From NCBI GenBank assembly GCA_965221205.1, contig OZ244870.1, forward strand, positions 2,976,001 to 3,040,000: a stretch of 64,000 nt of DNA. The letters run 5' to 3'. The position numbers and the translations under genes were made by a program. The stretch comes from CBDFMG01 sp965221205 [NCBI: bacterium] (GTDB taxonomy: Bacteria; SM23-31). How positions within the stretch are numbered: position 1 is the stretch's first letter; each line of letters begins with the position of its first letter. The notes beneath the pieces are model-generated. The model worked only from the letters and a program-made list of their open reading frames with translations. It searched no databases and had not been told where the DNA came from. Positions 8,468 to 16,801 of the stretch are shown here, piece after piece.

Positions 8468-8474
8468 CCCTGTT

Positions 8475-9767
8475 CTATGAATAGCAAAGTTCTCTCATAG
8501 CATCAACAAATATGTCCAATTCGCTTGTTGTTGTGTACAGATTTGGGGCAATGCGGACACCTTTAATTTCCGGAGAATCTATAGCAACGGTGAAAATTTT
8601 ATGTTTGTCGTATAGATAATTCACAATCTCATCCGGTTTTATTCCTTTAATACCAACATTGGCAAGACCGCACGACCGGTTGTCCTCTAAAGAGGTATTC
8701 ATAACAATATTAGGGAACTTATTTACTTTTTCTGCCCAGAAATTTTTTAAATATCTCAGGCGGGCCTCTTTTCTCTTTAATCCGATATTTTCGTTAAATT
8801 TAATTGCCTCAGCGATTGTTAATTCGATTGAACACGGGCGTGTGCCGATGTGTCCGAGTTTGACGATAGAATCGGTTGCATAGTTCGCGTCTCCGAATAA
8901 GGGCCAGACATTCTTGATTTTATCTTTCTTAATGTACAATATACCCGAGCCTAGCGGAGCCGACATCCATTTATGCAAACTCGCACCATAATAATCCCCG
9001 TGAAGATCTGGTATTTTATATTCAAGATGAGTAAAAGAATGTGCAGCATCGACAATAATCTCCACTCCCCTGTTGTGTGCCATATCGCAGATCTCCCTGA
9101 CCGGCAGGACCTGTCCGGTTTCATATGTTACATGAGAGACCAGTATTACCTTGGTTTTCGGAGTTATCGCATTTTTATAGATGTCCACTATATCAGCGTT
9201 GCTTGTAGAAACAAGTGGGAAGGAAATTATGGTGTTCCATATCCCGTCACGTGCAGCACGCTGCTCGAAGGCTTTTCGCATACTGGGATATTCAAAAGTT
9301 CCCCAAACAGCCTCGTCACCTTTATTCATTTCCAGTCCCATAATAACAATATTAAGAGATTCTGTGGTATTACGCGTGATTAGTATCTCTTCTGTTGAAC
9401 AGCCCGCAAACCGCGCGAGAAGCTGGTGTGCATCTTTTCTTTCGATCTCCTGCCTTCTTCGCATATAAAAAGAAGGAATCTCGTTTATCATCTTGATATT
9501 TTTGCACAGTTTATCCACTCCGGCTTCCGGTTGAGGACTTAAATAGCCGTTTTCGAGATTGATAAAATGGGGCGACAAATTATAGGTATTTCGGACAGCA
9601 TACCAGAAATCTTCATCGATGGCAATGTCTTGTGGAGACATATTTTCGAGTCGATTAGAAGCCTCAGCAACCATCTCAATGCCCTCTGGTTTTAAAATCG
9701 AAAATGCTGCAGTACCTAAGGTCAATCCCACCGATCTTTTGAGGAAAGTTCTTCTTGAATCTAACAT
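8475..9767 (-). CDS. Class V aminotransferase-fold PLP enzyme with Tat signal (isopenicillin N epimerase/cysteine desulfurase-like)
   Basis: 430 residues. The N-terminus has a twin-arginine signal (DSRRTFLKRSVGLTLGTAAFSIL), so the folded, cofactor-loaded enzyme is likely exported. Fold-type I motifs are clear: ITRNTTESLNIVIMGL (phosphate-binding loop), SHVTYETGQVLPVREICDMAH, VDAAHSFTHLEYKIPDLHGDYYGASLHKWMSAPLGSG, with the PLP-binding Lys in SLHKW. The Asp in IIVDAAHS would contact the pyridine nitrogen. C-terminal RIAPNLYTTTSELDIFVDAMREL is typical. Members act as epimerases, desulfurases or lyases; the substrate cannot be predicted. ATG 9767 is chosen because the RR motif follows at once. 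Confidence 0.88.
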   Translation of the reverse strand: MLDSRRTFLKRSVGLTLGTAAFSILKPEGIEMVAEASNRLENMSPQDIAIDEDFWYAVRNTYNLSPHFINLENGYLSPQPEAGVDKLCKNIKMINEIPSFYMRRRQEIERKDAHQLLARFAGCSTEEILITRNTTESLNIVIMGLEMNKGDEAVWGTFEYPSMRKAFEQRAARDGIWNTIISFPLVSTSNADIVDIYKNAITPKTKVILVSHVTYETGQVLPVREICDMAHNRGVEIIVDAAHSFTHLEYKIPDLHGDYYGASLHKWMSAPLGSGILYIKKDKIKNVWPLFGDANYATDSIVKLGHIGTRPCSIELTIAEAIKFNENIGLKRKEARLRYLKNFWAEKVNKFPNIVMNTSLEDNRSCGLANVGIKGIKPDEIVNYLYDKHKIFTVAIDSPEIKGVRIAPNLYTTTSELDIFVDAMRELCYS

Positions 9768-9897
9768 TGTCTCTCCGAAATTTAAAGGATATGTATGTCA
9801 ATTTATCTTATAAATTTAAATTATGAAGTAATTCCGAATATTATTCCAATAAAAATCAAAGTTTTAATCATATTTATTTCCTTTTCGCCAACAATTC

Positions 9898-10065
9898 TTA
9901 AATCTCATCAATCTCCTTTGGCACATCTTTACGTAATACATCGCAACCGTCTTTTGTGTCCAAAACCGTATCTTTAATCCTGATCGAAAAATCCTTATCA
10001 GGAAACAACAGCTGAGGTTGCATAGAAAATACCATAGATTTTTCTGAACATTTTTGACTAAATGA
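9898..10065 (-). pseudogene. C-terminal scrap of an M24 peptidase gene
   Basis: A minus-strand frame closing at TAA 9900-9898 reads ..SEKSMVFSMQPQLLFPD, then KDFSIRIKDTVLDTKDGCDVL and VPKEIDEI*. This is the characteristic end of M24 aminopeptidases (normally GMVFTIEPG.. and IRIEDTVLVTEDGCEVL..). The rest of the gene is absent. A motif similar to the M24 promoter (AGTAGAAAACACTTAGAT) lies just upstream at 10070-10100. It is a decayed further member of the local M24 family. Confidence 0.55.
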
Positions 10066-10177
10066 TACGTTAAGATTTCATTTATCTAAGTGTTTTCTAC
10101 TCCCCGGGCTGTACGATTTACGAACAGGTTTCTACCAAATATTTATTGTTTTAAAGAACAATACGTGAATTACACTA

Positions 10178-11074
10178 TTAAATACCAAACAATTCATCAA
10201 GAAGTGAACGGTAAGGTGCTGTCATCAATTTCGGAACTGTTTGTTCAAAAAGTTGCCACGACATAGGAAGTTTTTCCTGTAAGTCAGTTGGATTGCTGAT
10301 TCCTGTCCATTCCGCATCCGGACCATAAGGCTCCATATAATCCCATGCGGTAAATATGACCCAATATGCAAATTCTTGTATTACAATCCTGAGATAATGA
10401 ATATCTAATCTATTATATTGAGAGACGCCGTAATGTCCTTTATCAATTGCTTCCTGCATAGCATAATAGACATCCGAAGTTTTCGAAATACCCCATTCGT
10501 CCGGAAATGTGTGATGAAATCCTACACGTGTTACAAAGTGTAAAATATGTTCAATGACCTCATTCACTTGTCCCGGTCCAGGTTCACTTTCATAAATCAC
10601 ATCAACAACACTGTACTGATTCGTTAAATCATCAAACAGAGGCTGCTCTTTGGGAGAGAGTGTGACATTATTCTTAAAAAATGGGATCACAGCTTTATAT
10701 CTGTACAGGTTTGTAATAATTCCTTCCTGCAACTCAGTATCGATAGACCCATCTTGCGGAAACATTTCCTTGATAGTTCGGGCAACATTCTTCATAAAAT
10801 CATCGGAGATTTCGTCCCTGCCGACCAAAATCATACCGTAAACCGTAAGTTTTTTTGTGAACGGTGGGTATTCGTTTGTCTGAATGATGTTGCTATCCTG
10901 ATATAGTTCATCTGGCACTTCTCCCGTAGGTTGAATTATTGGAAGTATCAATGAATCGTCATAATCCTGATTGGTAACTTCTGTATTTACCGGAATAACT
11001 GAGGAATCTGAATTACAGGAACCCAGAAATAAGGTCAAAAAAAGGATTGCACAAAAAACTTGTTGAATCGACAT
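10178..11074 (-). CDS. Lipoprotein of unknown function
   Basis: The start is taken as ATG 11074 (MSIQQVFCAILFLTLFLGSC), since this gives a textbook lipobox LGSC with Cys19; the longer frame up to 11107 adds no signal features. The mature part is acidic with no recognised domain. It has residues VTRVGFHHTFPDEWGISKTSDVYYAMQEAIDKGHY and a Trp/Tyr-rich helical end (FAYWVIFTAWDYMEPYGPDAEWTGI). This His/Asp-rich stretch hints at a globular fold, but I do not recognise a family. It is probably anchored in the outer or inner membrane facing the periplasm. It lies alone, between M24 remnants and tRNA genes. Confidence 0.7.
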   Translation of the reverse strand: MSIQQVFCAILFLTLFLGSCNSDSSVIPVNTEVTNQDYDDSLILPIIQPTGEVPDELYQDSNIIQTNEYPPFTKKLTVYGMILVGRDEISDDFMKNVARTIKEMFPQDGSIDTELQEGIITNLYRYKAVIPFFKNNVTLSPKEQPLFDDLTNQYSVVDVIYESEPGPGQVNEVIEHILHFVTRVGFHHTFPDEWGISKTSDVYYAMQEAIDKGHYGVSQYNRLDIHYLRIVIQEFAYWVIFTAWDYMEPYGPDAEWTGISNPTDLQEKLPMSWQLFEQTVPKLMTAPYRSLLDELFGI

Positions 11075-11107
11075 AATTGAATCTCCTACAATTAGTATAT
11101 ATTCCAC

Positions 11108-11810
11108 ATATCAATACCCTAAAAAAGATTAAACAATATGGATACTAAGCGTACAATAGTAATTGATGTAATTTGCATTAACAAGTATTTTCTGTTAACT
11201 AATTGAAGAACATTTAATTATCTTTCGTAAGGAATGCATAACCTATACACAAACAGATATACTGTGTATATTGTAGAGATCCTTTTGGATATTTTTGGCA
11301 CTGCCTGAATTATTTTTATCAGGTATGACTCTATTTATGATGCAAAATAGTATGCTACCTAAGTTTTGTATATACTTATAAAATTATTTTTCTCAGACCC
11401 AAGAATGTACATGTCGGTAGCTATATGACAACAGTATGGGACTCCTATCCATGCTATGATGAGGTACGTGATATTGAAGAATAATATTATGTTACACAGT
11501 ATTGCGTTGATAATAATGACAATATTCTATTAATCAATTGAATTAGATAGCATTGTGTCAATATTGTCAATGGTTTTTAAGAGTTTTAAGTGATTATATA
11601 ATTAAGAGAAGGTTATTACCAAATATCTTGAATCTCGATAGTATAGAGTATCGATAAATCTCTTTCCGAAGTAACCCCCTGATATATCTATTAGTACATC
11701 TAATGAAACACTCAAAATGCTGGTTGTGTGTGGGGAATAGCATGGGGAATAATAATTTAGTATAACTTAACAGAACTCAGAAATCAATTCAGGCCCTTGT
11801 TATAAATAGT
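11108..11810. other. AT-rich intergenic region without recognised genes
   Basis: About 700 bp with frequent stops in all frames. A 24-codon open stretch at 11410-11484 on the plus strand (HVGSYMTTVWDSYPCYDEVRDIEE*) looks more protein-like than its surroundings and may be the tail of a lost gene, but no family is evident. It contains no clear hairpin terminator for the tRNA pair. Confidence 0.4.
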
Positions 11811-11881
11811 AGCGCATAGGGGAATCGAACCCCTGTTACCGGCGTGAGAGGCCGGCGTCCTAACCCCTAGACGAATGCGCC
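11811..11881 (-). tRNA. tRNA-Glu (CTC)
   Basis: Cloverleaf on the minus strand. The acceptor GGCGCAT pairs with ATGCGCT (one G-U), and the anticodon stem CCGGC/GCCGG encloses loop CTCTCAC, giving anticodon CTC. The T arm reads CAGGGGTTCGATTCCCCTA. No encoded CCA. It is 21 bp upstream-adjacent to tRNA-Gln and probably co-transcribed with it. Confidence 0.93.
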
Positions 11882-11902
11882 ATGTTTGGTACTCAACCCT
11901 TG

Positions 11903-11973
11903 CTGGGGAGCAGGGATTCGAACCCCGATTCTACGGTCCAGAGCCGTATGTCCTGCCATTGGACGACTCCCCA
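11903..11973 (-). tRNA. tRNA-Gln (CTG)
   Basis: Minus-strand cloverleaf. The acceptor TGGGGAG pairs with CTCCCCA, and the anticodon stem TACGG/CCGTA encloses loop CTCTGGA, giving anticodon CTG. The T arm is TCGGGGTTCGAATCCCTG. First of a two-tRNA unit with tRNA-Glu. Confidence 0.92.
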
Positions 11974-12240
11974 TAAAACAGAAAAAGAATGTGACTAAAA
12001 TATCACAATTATTTCAAAAAATCAAGCGGATTTCGGGCTGCTTTCCTCAAATTTAGACATCTGTCTGCTCTTACCTGTGAGTTTATTTTTCAAAATGCCA
12101 TAAATAAAAAAGCATGTTACCATGCCTATAGAATAAACTAATTATTTAACGCAAATCTATTTCATGATGATTACTTTTGCTGATTTTTCGGTAGGACAAT
12201 AATCAGAGTTGCTATGAGGATATGTTATCAGTAATCGAGT

Positions 12241-12263
12241 ATTACGTGAGCCGCTCACGTAAT
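12241..12263 (+). terminator. Perfect hairpin followed by T-rich DNA
   Basis: ATTACGTGAG-CCG-CTCACGTAAT is a perfect 10-bp stem with a 3-base loop. It is followed on the plus strand by TTTGCTTTTAGTTCTTTTT. It could be a plus-strand terminator although no plus-strand gene precedes it. On the minus strand it contains the final codons of the small open frame 12242-12385, so the symmetry may also be coincidental coding sequence. Confidence 0.35.
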
Positions 12264-12385
12264 TTTGCTTTTAGTTCTTTTTGTTCCTGCAAAAGAGCGG
12301 GAATCTTCATTTTTTCGATCGGAGACAGCAAACCAGCGCTATCTTCTTTTTGAAGCCGATTTATATCAGACGAGAATTTTTTCAA
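12242..12385 (-). pseudogene. C-terminal coiled-coil scrap of an unidentified gene
   Basis: Minus-strand frame of 47 codons from a TTG: LKKFSSDINRLQKEDSAGLL, then SPIEKMKIPALLQEQKELKAKLRERLT*. The strongly charged helical pattern and clean stop look like the end of a real protein, but it is preceded in frame by a TAG and no start signal is seen. It lies divergent to the broken gene at 12418-13580 and is probably another remnant. Confidence 0.3.
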
Positions 12386-12417
12386 GTCTATCTATGGAAT
12401 AGCATCTGTATCTATAG

Positions 12418-13580
12418 TTTTTATGGTTACTTATATTTTCACCAATTGTCAAGGGCAAATTCAGTTCTCGATTTGGTTATTATCAGGAAGAACAGGAATC
12501 AATAGAAGGTGCTGCCAAAAAACGTGCATTTTTCAGAAAAAACTTAGGCTCAATTTACGAGAATAATTTTAAAGGTAAAATTCCCATAAATGATTATGAG
12601 TCAATTATTTTTGATGTGTGCATTGCCAAAACTCTGATAATGGATGATACTAACGAAGCAAAAATCAAGAAAAAGATTGAAGAATCTTTGCTGATGTACA
12701 ATATCCACAGTAAGGATCTTATTGCCGAAAAGATTTCTATGGCAGGAGCTGATGATCCCCGGACAAAAGGGCGGGTTAAAGCAATTGTAGATTCACGTTA
12801 TAAAGATATTGTTTCGCCATTGATTTCCGATATGATCAGAGAATTAATCCCAAACCAAGAGGTCGATAGTCGGGAAATTATTTCAACTGTTCAGAAGGAA
12901 CGTTACGAGCTCGATACTGTTTCAATATCTAAACTGTTCTCCAAAGAGCTGAAAGCATATCAGGCAAAACACGGCAATAAGCTCAAACACGATCTTGAGG
13001 TGAAGAGGAGAATGGGTAAGGGTGCTGACATTAAACGTGATTCACGAGCACCTGGTGCTAAAACTGCCGTCGAAAAAATGAATCTTATTGTCAGCAGAGA
13101 GAAAAATCGGAAAGAAGATTTCATTCAATCAATCGGCGAAATTGCTTTTAAATTGAGTGAAACTTATTGAGATGATAATACTCGTGTATTTGTTCATACT
13201 GCCGATTTCAAATCAAAACGGATCGTTATTATATCGTATGCGATGCGATAGAAGGCGAAATTGATAATGTTTCAATCCTTTTCGAAGCTGCTCAGGGGGG
13301 GCAGCAGGGCGGCGAGTTTTTCTTTGATCTCGGTGAATTGCAGACTCTTGATGAAAGAGTCACTCCCACCTTTCTCAAAAGTAAACCCGGTCTCTTCAGT
13401 AAAGGGCTTGGTGTACCTGGGGTACTGGAAGCAATCTGGTTTCTATCCAATGTTTTGGATGCCGAACGTGAACTTCCTTTTAAAACTGTCGAATTCATTG
13501 AAGACAGTCTTCTTGTATATCTTGAAACTATTGAAACAGATATTTACCGCGCAACTGTTCAGGAAGCTATTCAGAAATAG
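12418..13580 (+). pseudogene. Unidentified gene in pieces (about 380 residues)
   Basis: Piece 1 is open from 12418 to TGA 13168-13170; the nominal ATG at 12616 is unlikely to be the start, because protein-like sequence (YYQEEQESIEGAAKKRAFF, then NLGSIYENNFKGKIP) precedes it. It is helical and basic near its end. In the same frame after the TGA it continues DDNTRVFVHTADFK, then shifts frame near 13210. Piece 2 reads KTDRYYIVCDAIEGEIDNV.. ILFEAAQGGQQGGEFFFDLGEL.. VPGVLEAIWFLSNVLDAE and stops at 13580. The joined text reads as one globular protein, but I recognise no family. It may instead be two adjacent genes. It lies between tRNA-Gln and the bactofilin. Confidence 0.42.
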
Positions 13581-13604
13581 AGTCGTTAAATCAGGATTGT
13601 ATTT

Positions 13605-13994
13605 TCAATACGGCGTGTGCAATGCGAGTTTATTTCTCTCACCCTCCGAAAGCATATAGCAGTAGCCATTAAACTTTGCCCCGTTTGCAATTTTTAACTG
13701 CTCTGTATGGATATCCCCTAACAATTCGGCATTCTCTTCCAGAATCACCCGCTTTGTTGCCGTAACAGTACCTCTTACTTTACCACCGATTATTGCAGTT
13801 TTTGATACAATTTTACCGTTGACTATACCACCTTCACCGATTATTATATCCTGATCAGATGTGACACTGCCCTGTATATGACCATCGATTCGTGCAGAGT
13901 TTTTTATCTTAACTGGTCCCGCAATATGAGTCCCCCGTCCAATAACCGTACTAATTGTATCAGTTGCTTTGATTTTTTTGCTGAATTTCTTCAT
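13605..13994 (-). CDS. Bactofilin (polymer-forming cytoskeletal protein)
   Basis: 129 residues, a normal length for the family. After a short basic tail (MKKFSKKIKATDTISTVIG) comes a run of right-handed beta-helix rungs with the usual glycine and hydrophobic spacing: RGTHIAGPVKIKNSARIDGHIQGS, DIIIGEGGIVNGKIV, AIIGGKVRGTVTATKRVIL and ELLGDIHTEQLKIANGAKFNG. Bactofilins polymerise into filaments on the cytoplasmic membrane and act in cell shape or localisation. The gene stands alone between broken genes. ATG 13994 is the only sensible start. Confidence 0.9.
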   Translation of the reverse strand: MKKFSKKIKATDTISTVIGRGTHIAGPVKIKNSARIDGHIQGSVTSDQDIIIGEGGIVNGKIVSKTAIIGGKVRGTVTATKRVILEENAELLGDIHTEQLKIANGAKFNGYCYMLSEGERNKLALHTPY

Positions 13995-14084
13995 TGATAG
14001 AACTCATATCCTCTTCCGCAATATGTCATACAATTTCAGGCCGCCTAAATTGCAAAAACGGGTGCTTACTCCTCATTTTTTCTA

Positions 14085-14735
14085 TCAATGCAAGATCACA
14101 CAATTGGTAATAAGCAGTTCTGCTTTATCTATCCCTGCAACAGCGGCAATTTTACCGGATGGATCCGTAACGAAACTCCCCCCCTGAAAATTCGATTTTA
14201 TCATCAATACCAACCCTGTTAACAAGCCCGATAAATATCTGATTTTGAAAAGAAGTTGACTGCATTTCGATGAGATGCAAGTCAGCCGGGTCATCTTTCG
14301 TTATTGCTTGCGGCGTAAAAATAAAATCAGCACCCTTCAGTTTTACTGCTCTCATTTGTTCAGGAAAGTGCCTATCATAACAATTGACTACACCTACCGT
14401 CCCAAATTTTGTAGTAAACACCTGAGGTATATTAGAATCACCTTGTTCGTAGTAATATTGTTCGTAAAAGCCCGGTTCTTCCACCAGATGCATTTTTTGA
14501 ACTTTCCCGAGTAATGACCCGTCAATCCCAATTACATGAGTTGCATTAAAATATTGGCCGTTCGGATCTTTTTCATACACATTAACAATTGTTACTACGC
14601 CATATTGCCGTGCAAGATTCTGAAAATGGCTCACTGTTGGACCAGATTCTGTTTCTGCAAGATCGAAATATTTTTGACTCTTGGTTGTATTGTGGGAAAT
14701 ATCTTGAAAAGCTTAGCATAGGAAAGCAGCTATAC
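14085..14735 (-). pseudogene. Nitrilase-superfamily amidohydrolase (N-carbamoylputrescine amidase-like), decayed
   Basis: The readable core is KSQKYFDLAETESGPTVSHFQNLARQYG, VVTIVNVYEK, GKVQKMHLVEEPGFYEQYYY and VGVVNCYDRHFPEQMRA. It contains the catalytic Lys (GKVQKMHL) and Cys (VNCYDRHFPE) of the Glu-Lys-Cys triad. The N-terminal third with the Glu is missing or interrupted by a stop near 14715. A G7 tract (C7 on the plus strand, about 14177-14183) carries one base too many; dropping it joins ..DDKIEFSGG to SFVTDPSGKIAAVAGIDKAELLI. Two independent lesions make real inactivation likely. Confidence 0.7.
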
Positions 14736-14891
14736 GGGTTACCATGTTTAAGCGGTCCTCTCCTCATATTTGAACAAATTTATTCAAAACAGGTTAAACA
14801 TTTCTAAACGGTTAGTACTCCAAAATAATAAATTGATAATTGCTAGTCAAGGTTTTTCATATGAATAAGTCAGGAAATAGTTCTTCAATAA

Positions 14892-15836
14892 TTATAAACC
14901 ATCATAAACCAAACTCATTAATAAATGCCCCACCATCTCAAGGCTTTCCGGAGAACATTTATCTACAGTATCGCCAGAAGTATGCCAATAATCATTATCG
15001 ATAAGATCGGTGTGTATGATATCAATAATCGGAATGCCGATCTGTATAAGAGGGTAATGATCGTCGTATATTTCCCGATCAATAGCATTATCAAATGCAG
15101 TTAAATTAAGATTTCGAGCTCTTTTCCAGATTCTGTTAACTAAATCAGGGAGCATTTTGTATGAATACCCCTCTTTTTTAAACCTTACATTCTTATCCCC
15201 AACCATATCAAGCAAAACACCCCATTGATACTTTTGTGGCGTTGTATTACTTGCAAAATGTTTTGAACCCAGCAGGTAATGATCACGTGCTCCTGACTTT
15301 CCGTAATCTTCCCCGTCAAACAGAACAATATCGATAGAAACTGGTGGAGGATGTTCAGATAACACACGGCTCAGTTCAAGTAATACTGCCACACCGGATG
15401 CACCATCATTTGCACCGGCGATTGGTTTATTTCTTTCTTCGAATATCGGATCACGTTCTGCTCTTGGACGGGTATCCCAGTGGGCTGCTAATAGTACTTT
15501 CTGACCAGCGTGATTTGTACTGGGAAAAGAGGCTATAATATTGGTAAGTGTCAGAGTGTTTTTTGTATCGGGATCTCTGAATAAAAACGGTTGAGTAGTG
15601 ACATGTCTGCTGAACTTTCCCAACTCTTCTGTGAGATATACAAGGCATGCACGGTGCCCGTCGGAAGAGGGGTTTCTTGGTCCAAACGAAACTTGCTTTT
15701 CGAGGTAGGTAAAAGCAGAAACACCCGAAAAGTCTTGTGACGGAATCTGATATGCAGCCGAAAGTAAAAATACTGGAAATAAAACAATACTAATTATACT
15801 GATTATTCCATAATGAGATTTATTTGCCCTGATAAT
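14892..15836 (-). CDS. M28-family zinc peptidase, glutaminyl-cyclase-like
   Basis: The Zn-peptidase core is complete: VLLAAHWDTRP, GANDGASGVAVLLEL (Asp ligand), IVLFDGEDYGKSG (Glu pair), LLDMVGDKN (Asp), and C-terminal DIIHTDLIDNDYWHTSGDTVDKCSPESLEMV (His). AHWDTRP and the short length match the glutaminyl-peptide cyclotransferase branch, which forms N-terminal pyroglutamate; simple aminopeptidase activity is the alternative. A hydrophobic leader (YGIISIISIVLFPVFLLSAAYQIP) points to export. The frame is open back to the secF stop, but there is no ATG, GTG or TTG before the leader. The best guess is a rare ATT start at 15836, or a one-base error near the out-of-frame ATG at about 15813. Last gene of the secD-secF unit. 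Confidence 0.82.
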   Translation of the reverse strand: MIRANKSHYGIISIISIVLFPVFLLSAAYQIPSQDFSGVSAFTYLEKQVSFGPRNPSSDGHRACLVYLTEELGKFSRHVTTQPFLFRDPDTKNTLTLTNIIASFPSTNHAGQKVLLAAHWDTRPRAERDPIFEERNKPIAGANDGASGVAVLLELSRVLSEHPPPVSIDIVLFDGEDYGKSGARDHYLLGSKHFASNTTPQKYQWGVLLDMVGDKNVRFKKEGYSYKMLPDLVNRIWKRARNLNLTAFDNAIDREIYDDHYPLIQIGIPIIDIIHTDLIDNDYWHTSGDTVDKCSPESLEMVGHLLMSLVYDGL

Positions 15837-15839
15837 CCG

Positions 15840-16748
15840 TTACCTCATTTTCTTTTTGCTTTCCTGTTTGTCGTGGTAACTTACTACAATAGGAGTTGCA
15901 ACAAAAATAGAAGAATAGGTCCCAATTGTAACACCGATGATGAGCGCAAACGCAAAGTCTTTAATAATTTCGCTTCCAAGCAGGAATATAACAATAACAG
16001 CCACTAGTGTTGTTACCGATGTAATAATAGTACGGCTCAGTGTCTGATTTAAGCTTCTATTTACGGCTGTATGAAAATTTTCACGCCGCAGCAGTTTCAG
16101 ATTTTCTCTGATTCTGTCTGAAACCACAATGGTATCATTCAAAGAATAACCGACAATAAAGAGCAGTGCGGCTACAATAGCAAGGTTAATCTCTTTATTG
16201 AATAAGCTGAACACTCCAATTGTAACGAGCACATCGTGAACGAGTGCTGTTATAGCACCGATAGCAAATTTAAATTCAAATCGCCAGCTAATGTAGATAA
16301 TGAGGAATATTAGTGAAAGAAAAATTGAAATAGCAGCTTGATATTTCAATTCATTACCAATACGGGGTCCAACAGATTCAGTACTCAGTATAGAAATAGC
16401 ATTTCCAGAAAATTCATTTCGCAGCACTTCAAGCACCATATCGGATACATTTACTAACTCTCCCAGTAATTCTGTCGTAATTATAATCTCATTAGGGCTT
16501 CCAAAAGTCTTAATTTCACTATTCCCAAGATTTACAGAATTCAATGCTATCCTTATGGCCCCTATCTCAACCGGATTTTCAAAGTGCAGTTGCACTTCCG
16601 TTCCTCCGGTGAAATCCAATCCAAAATTGGGGCCGCCGCGCATCAAAAGCGAAACAAGCCCAATGCCGATCACTATTAGAGAGAAAAAGAGTGCTGCTTT
16701 CCTTTTTCCTAAAAAATCAATGTTTACGTCCTGTTTAATAAATTCCAT
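15840..16748 (-). CDS. secF: Protein translocase subunit SecF
   Basis: 302 residues. TM1 (RKAALFFSLIVIGIGLVSLLMRGG) is followed by the SecD/F signature GLDFTGGTEVQLHF, a periplasmic domain, and five C-terminal TM segments. These include the conserved ALVHDVLVTIG, FIVGYSLNDTIVVSDRIREN, LSRTIITSVTTL and DFAFALIIGVTIGTYSSIFVATPIV. With SecD it uses the proton motive force to pull secreted proteins across the inner membrane. It lies 53 bp downstream of secD on the same strand, a standard operon. Confidence 0.97.
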   Translation of the reverse strand: MEFIKQDVNIDFLGKRKAALFFSLIVIGIGLVSLLMRGGPNFGLDFTGGTEVQLHFENPVEIGAIRIALNSVNLGNSEIKTFGSPNEIIITTELLGELVNVSDMVLEVLRNEFSGNAISILSTESVGPRIGNELKYQAAISIFLSLIFLIIYISWRFEFKFAIGAITALVHDVLVTIGVFSLFNKEINLAIVAALLFIVGYSLNDTIVVSDRIRENLKLLRRENFHTAVNRSLNQTLSRTIITSVTTLVAVIVIFLLGSEIIKDFAFALIIGVTIGTYSSIFVATPIVVSYHDKQESKKKMR

Positions 16749-16801
16749 AATCTTCGTTCCCTATCTCGTTCAAAAATACCGGGTGTTCAATTTTAATTTT
16801 T

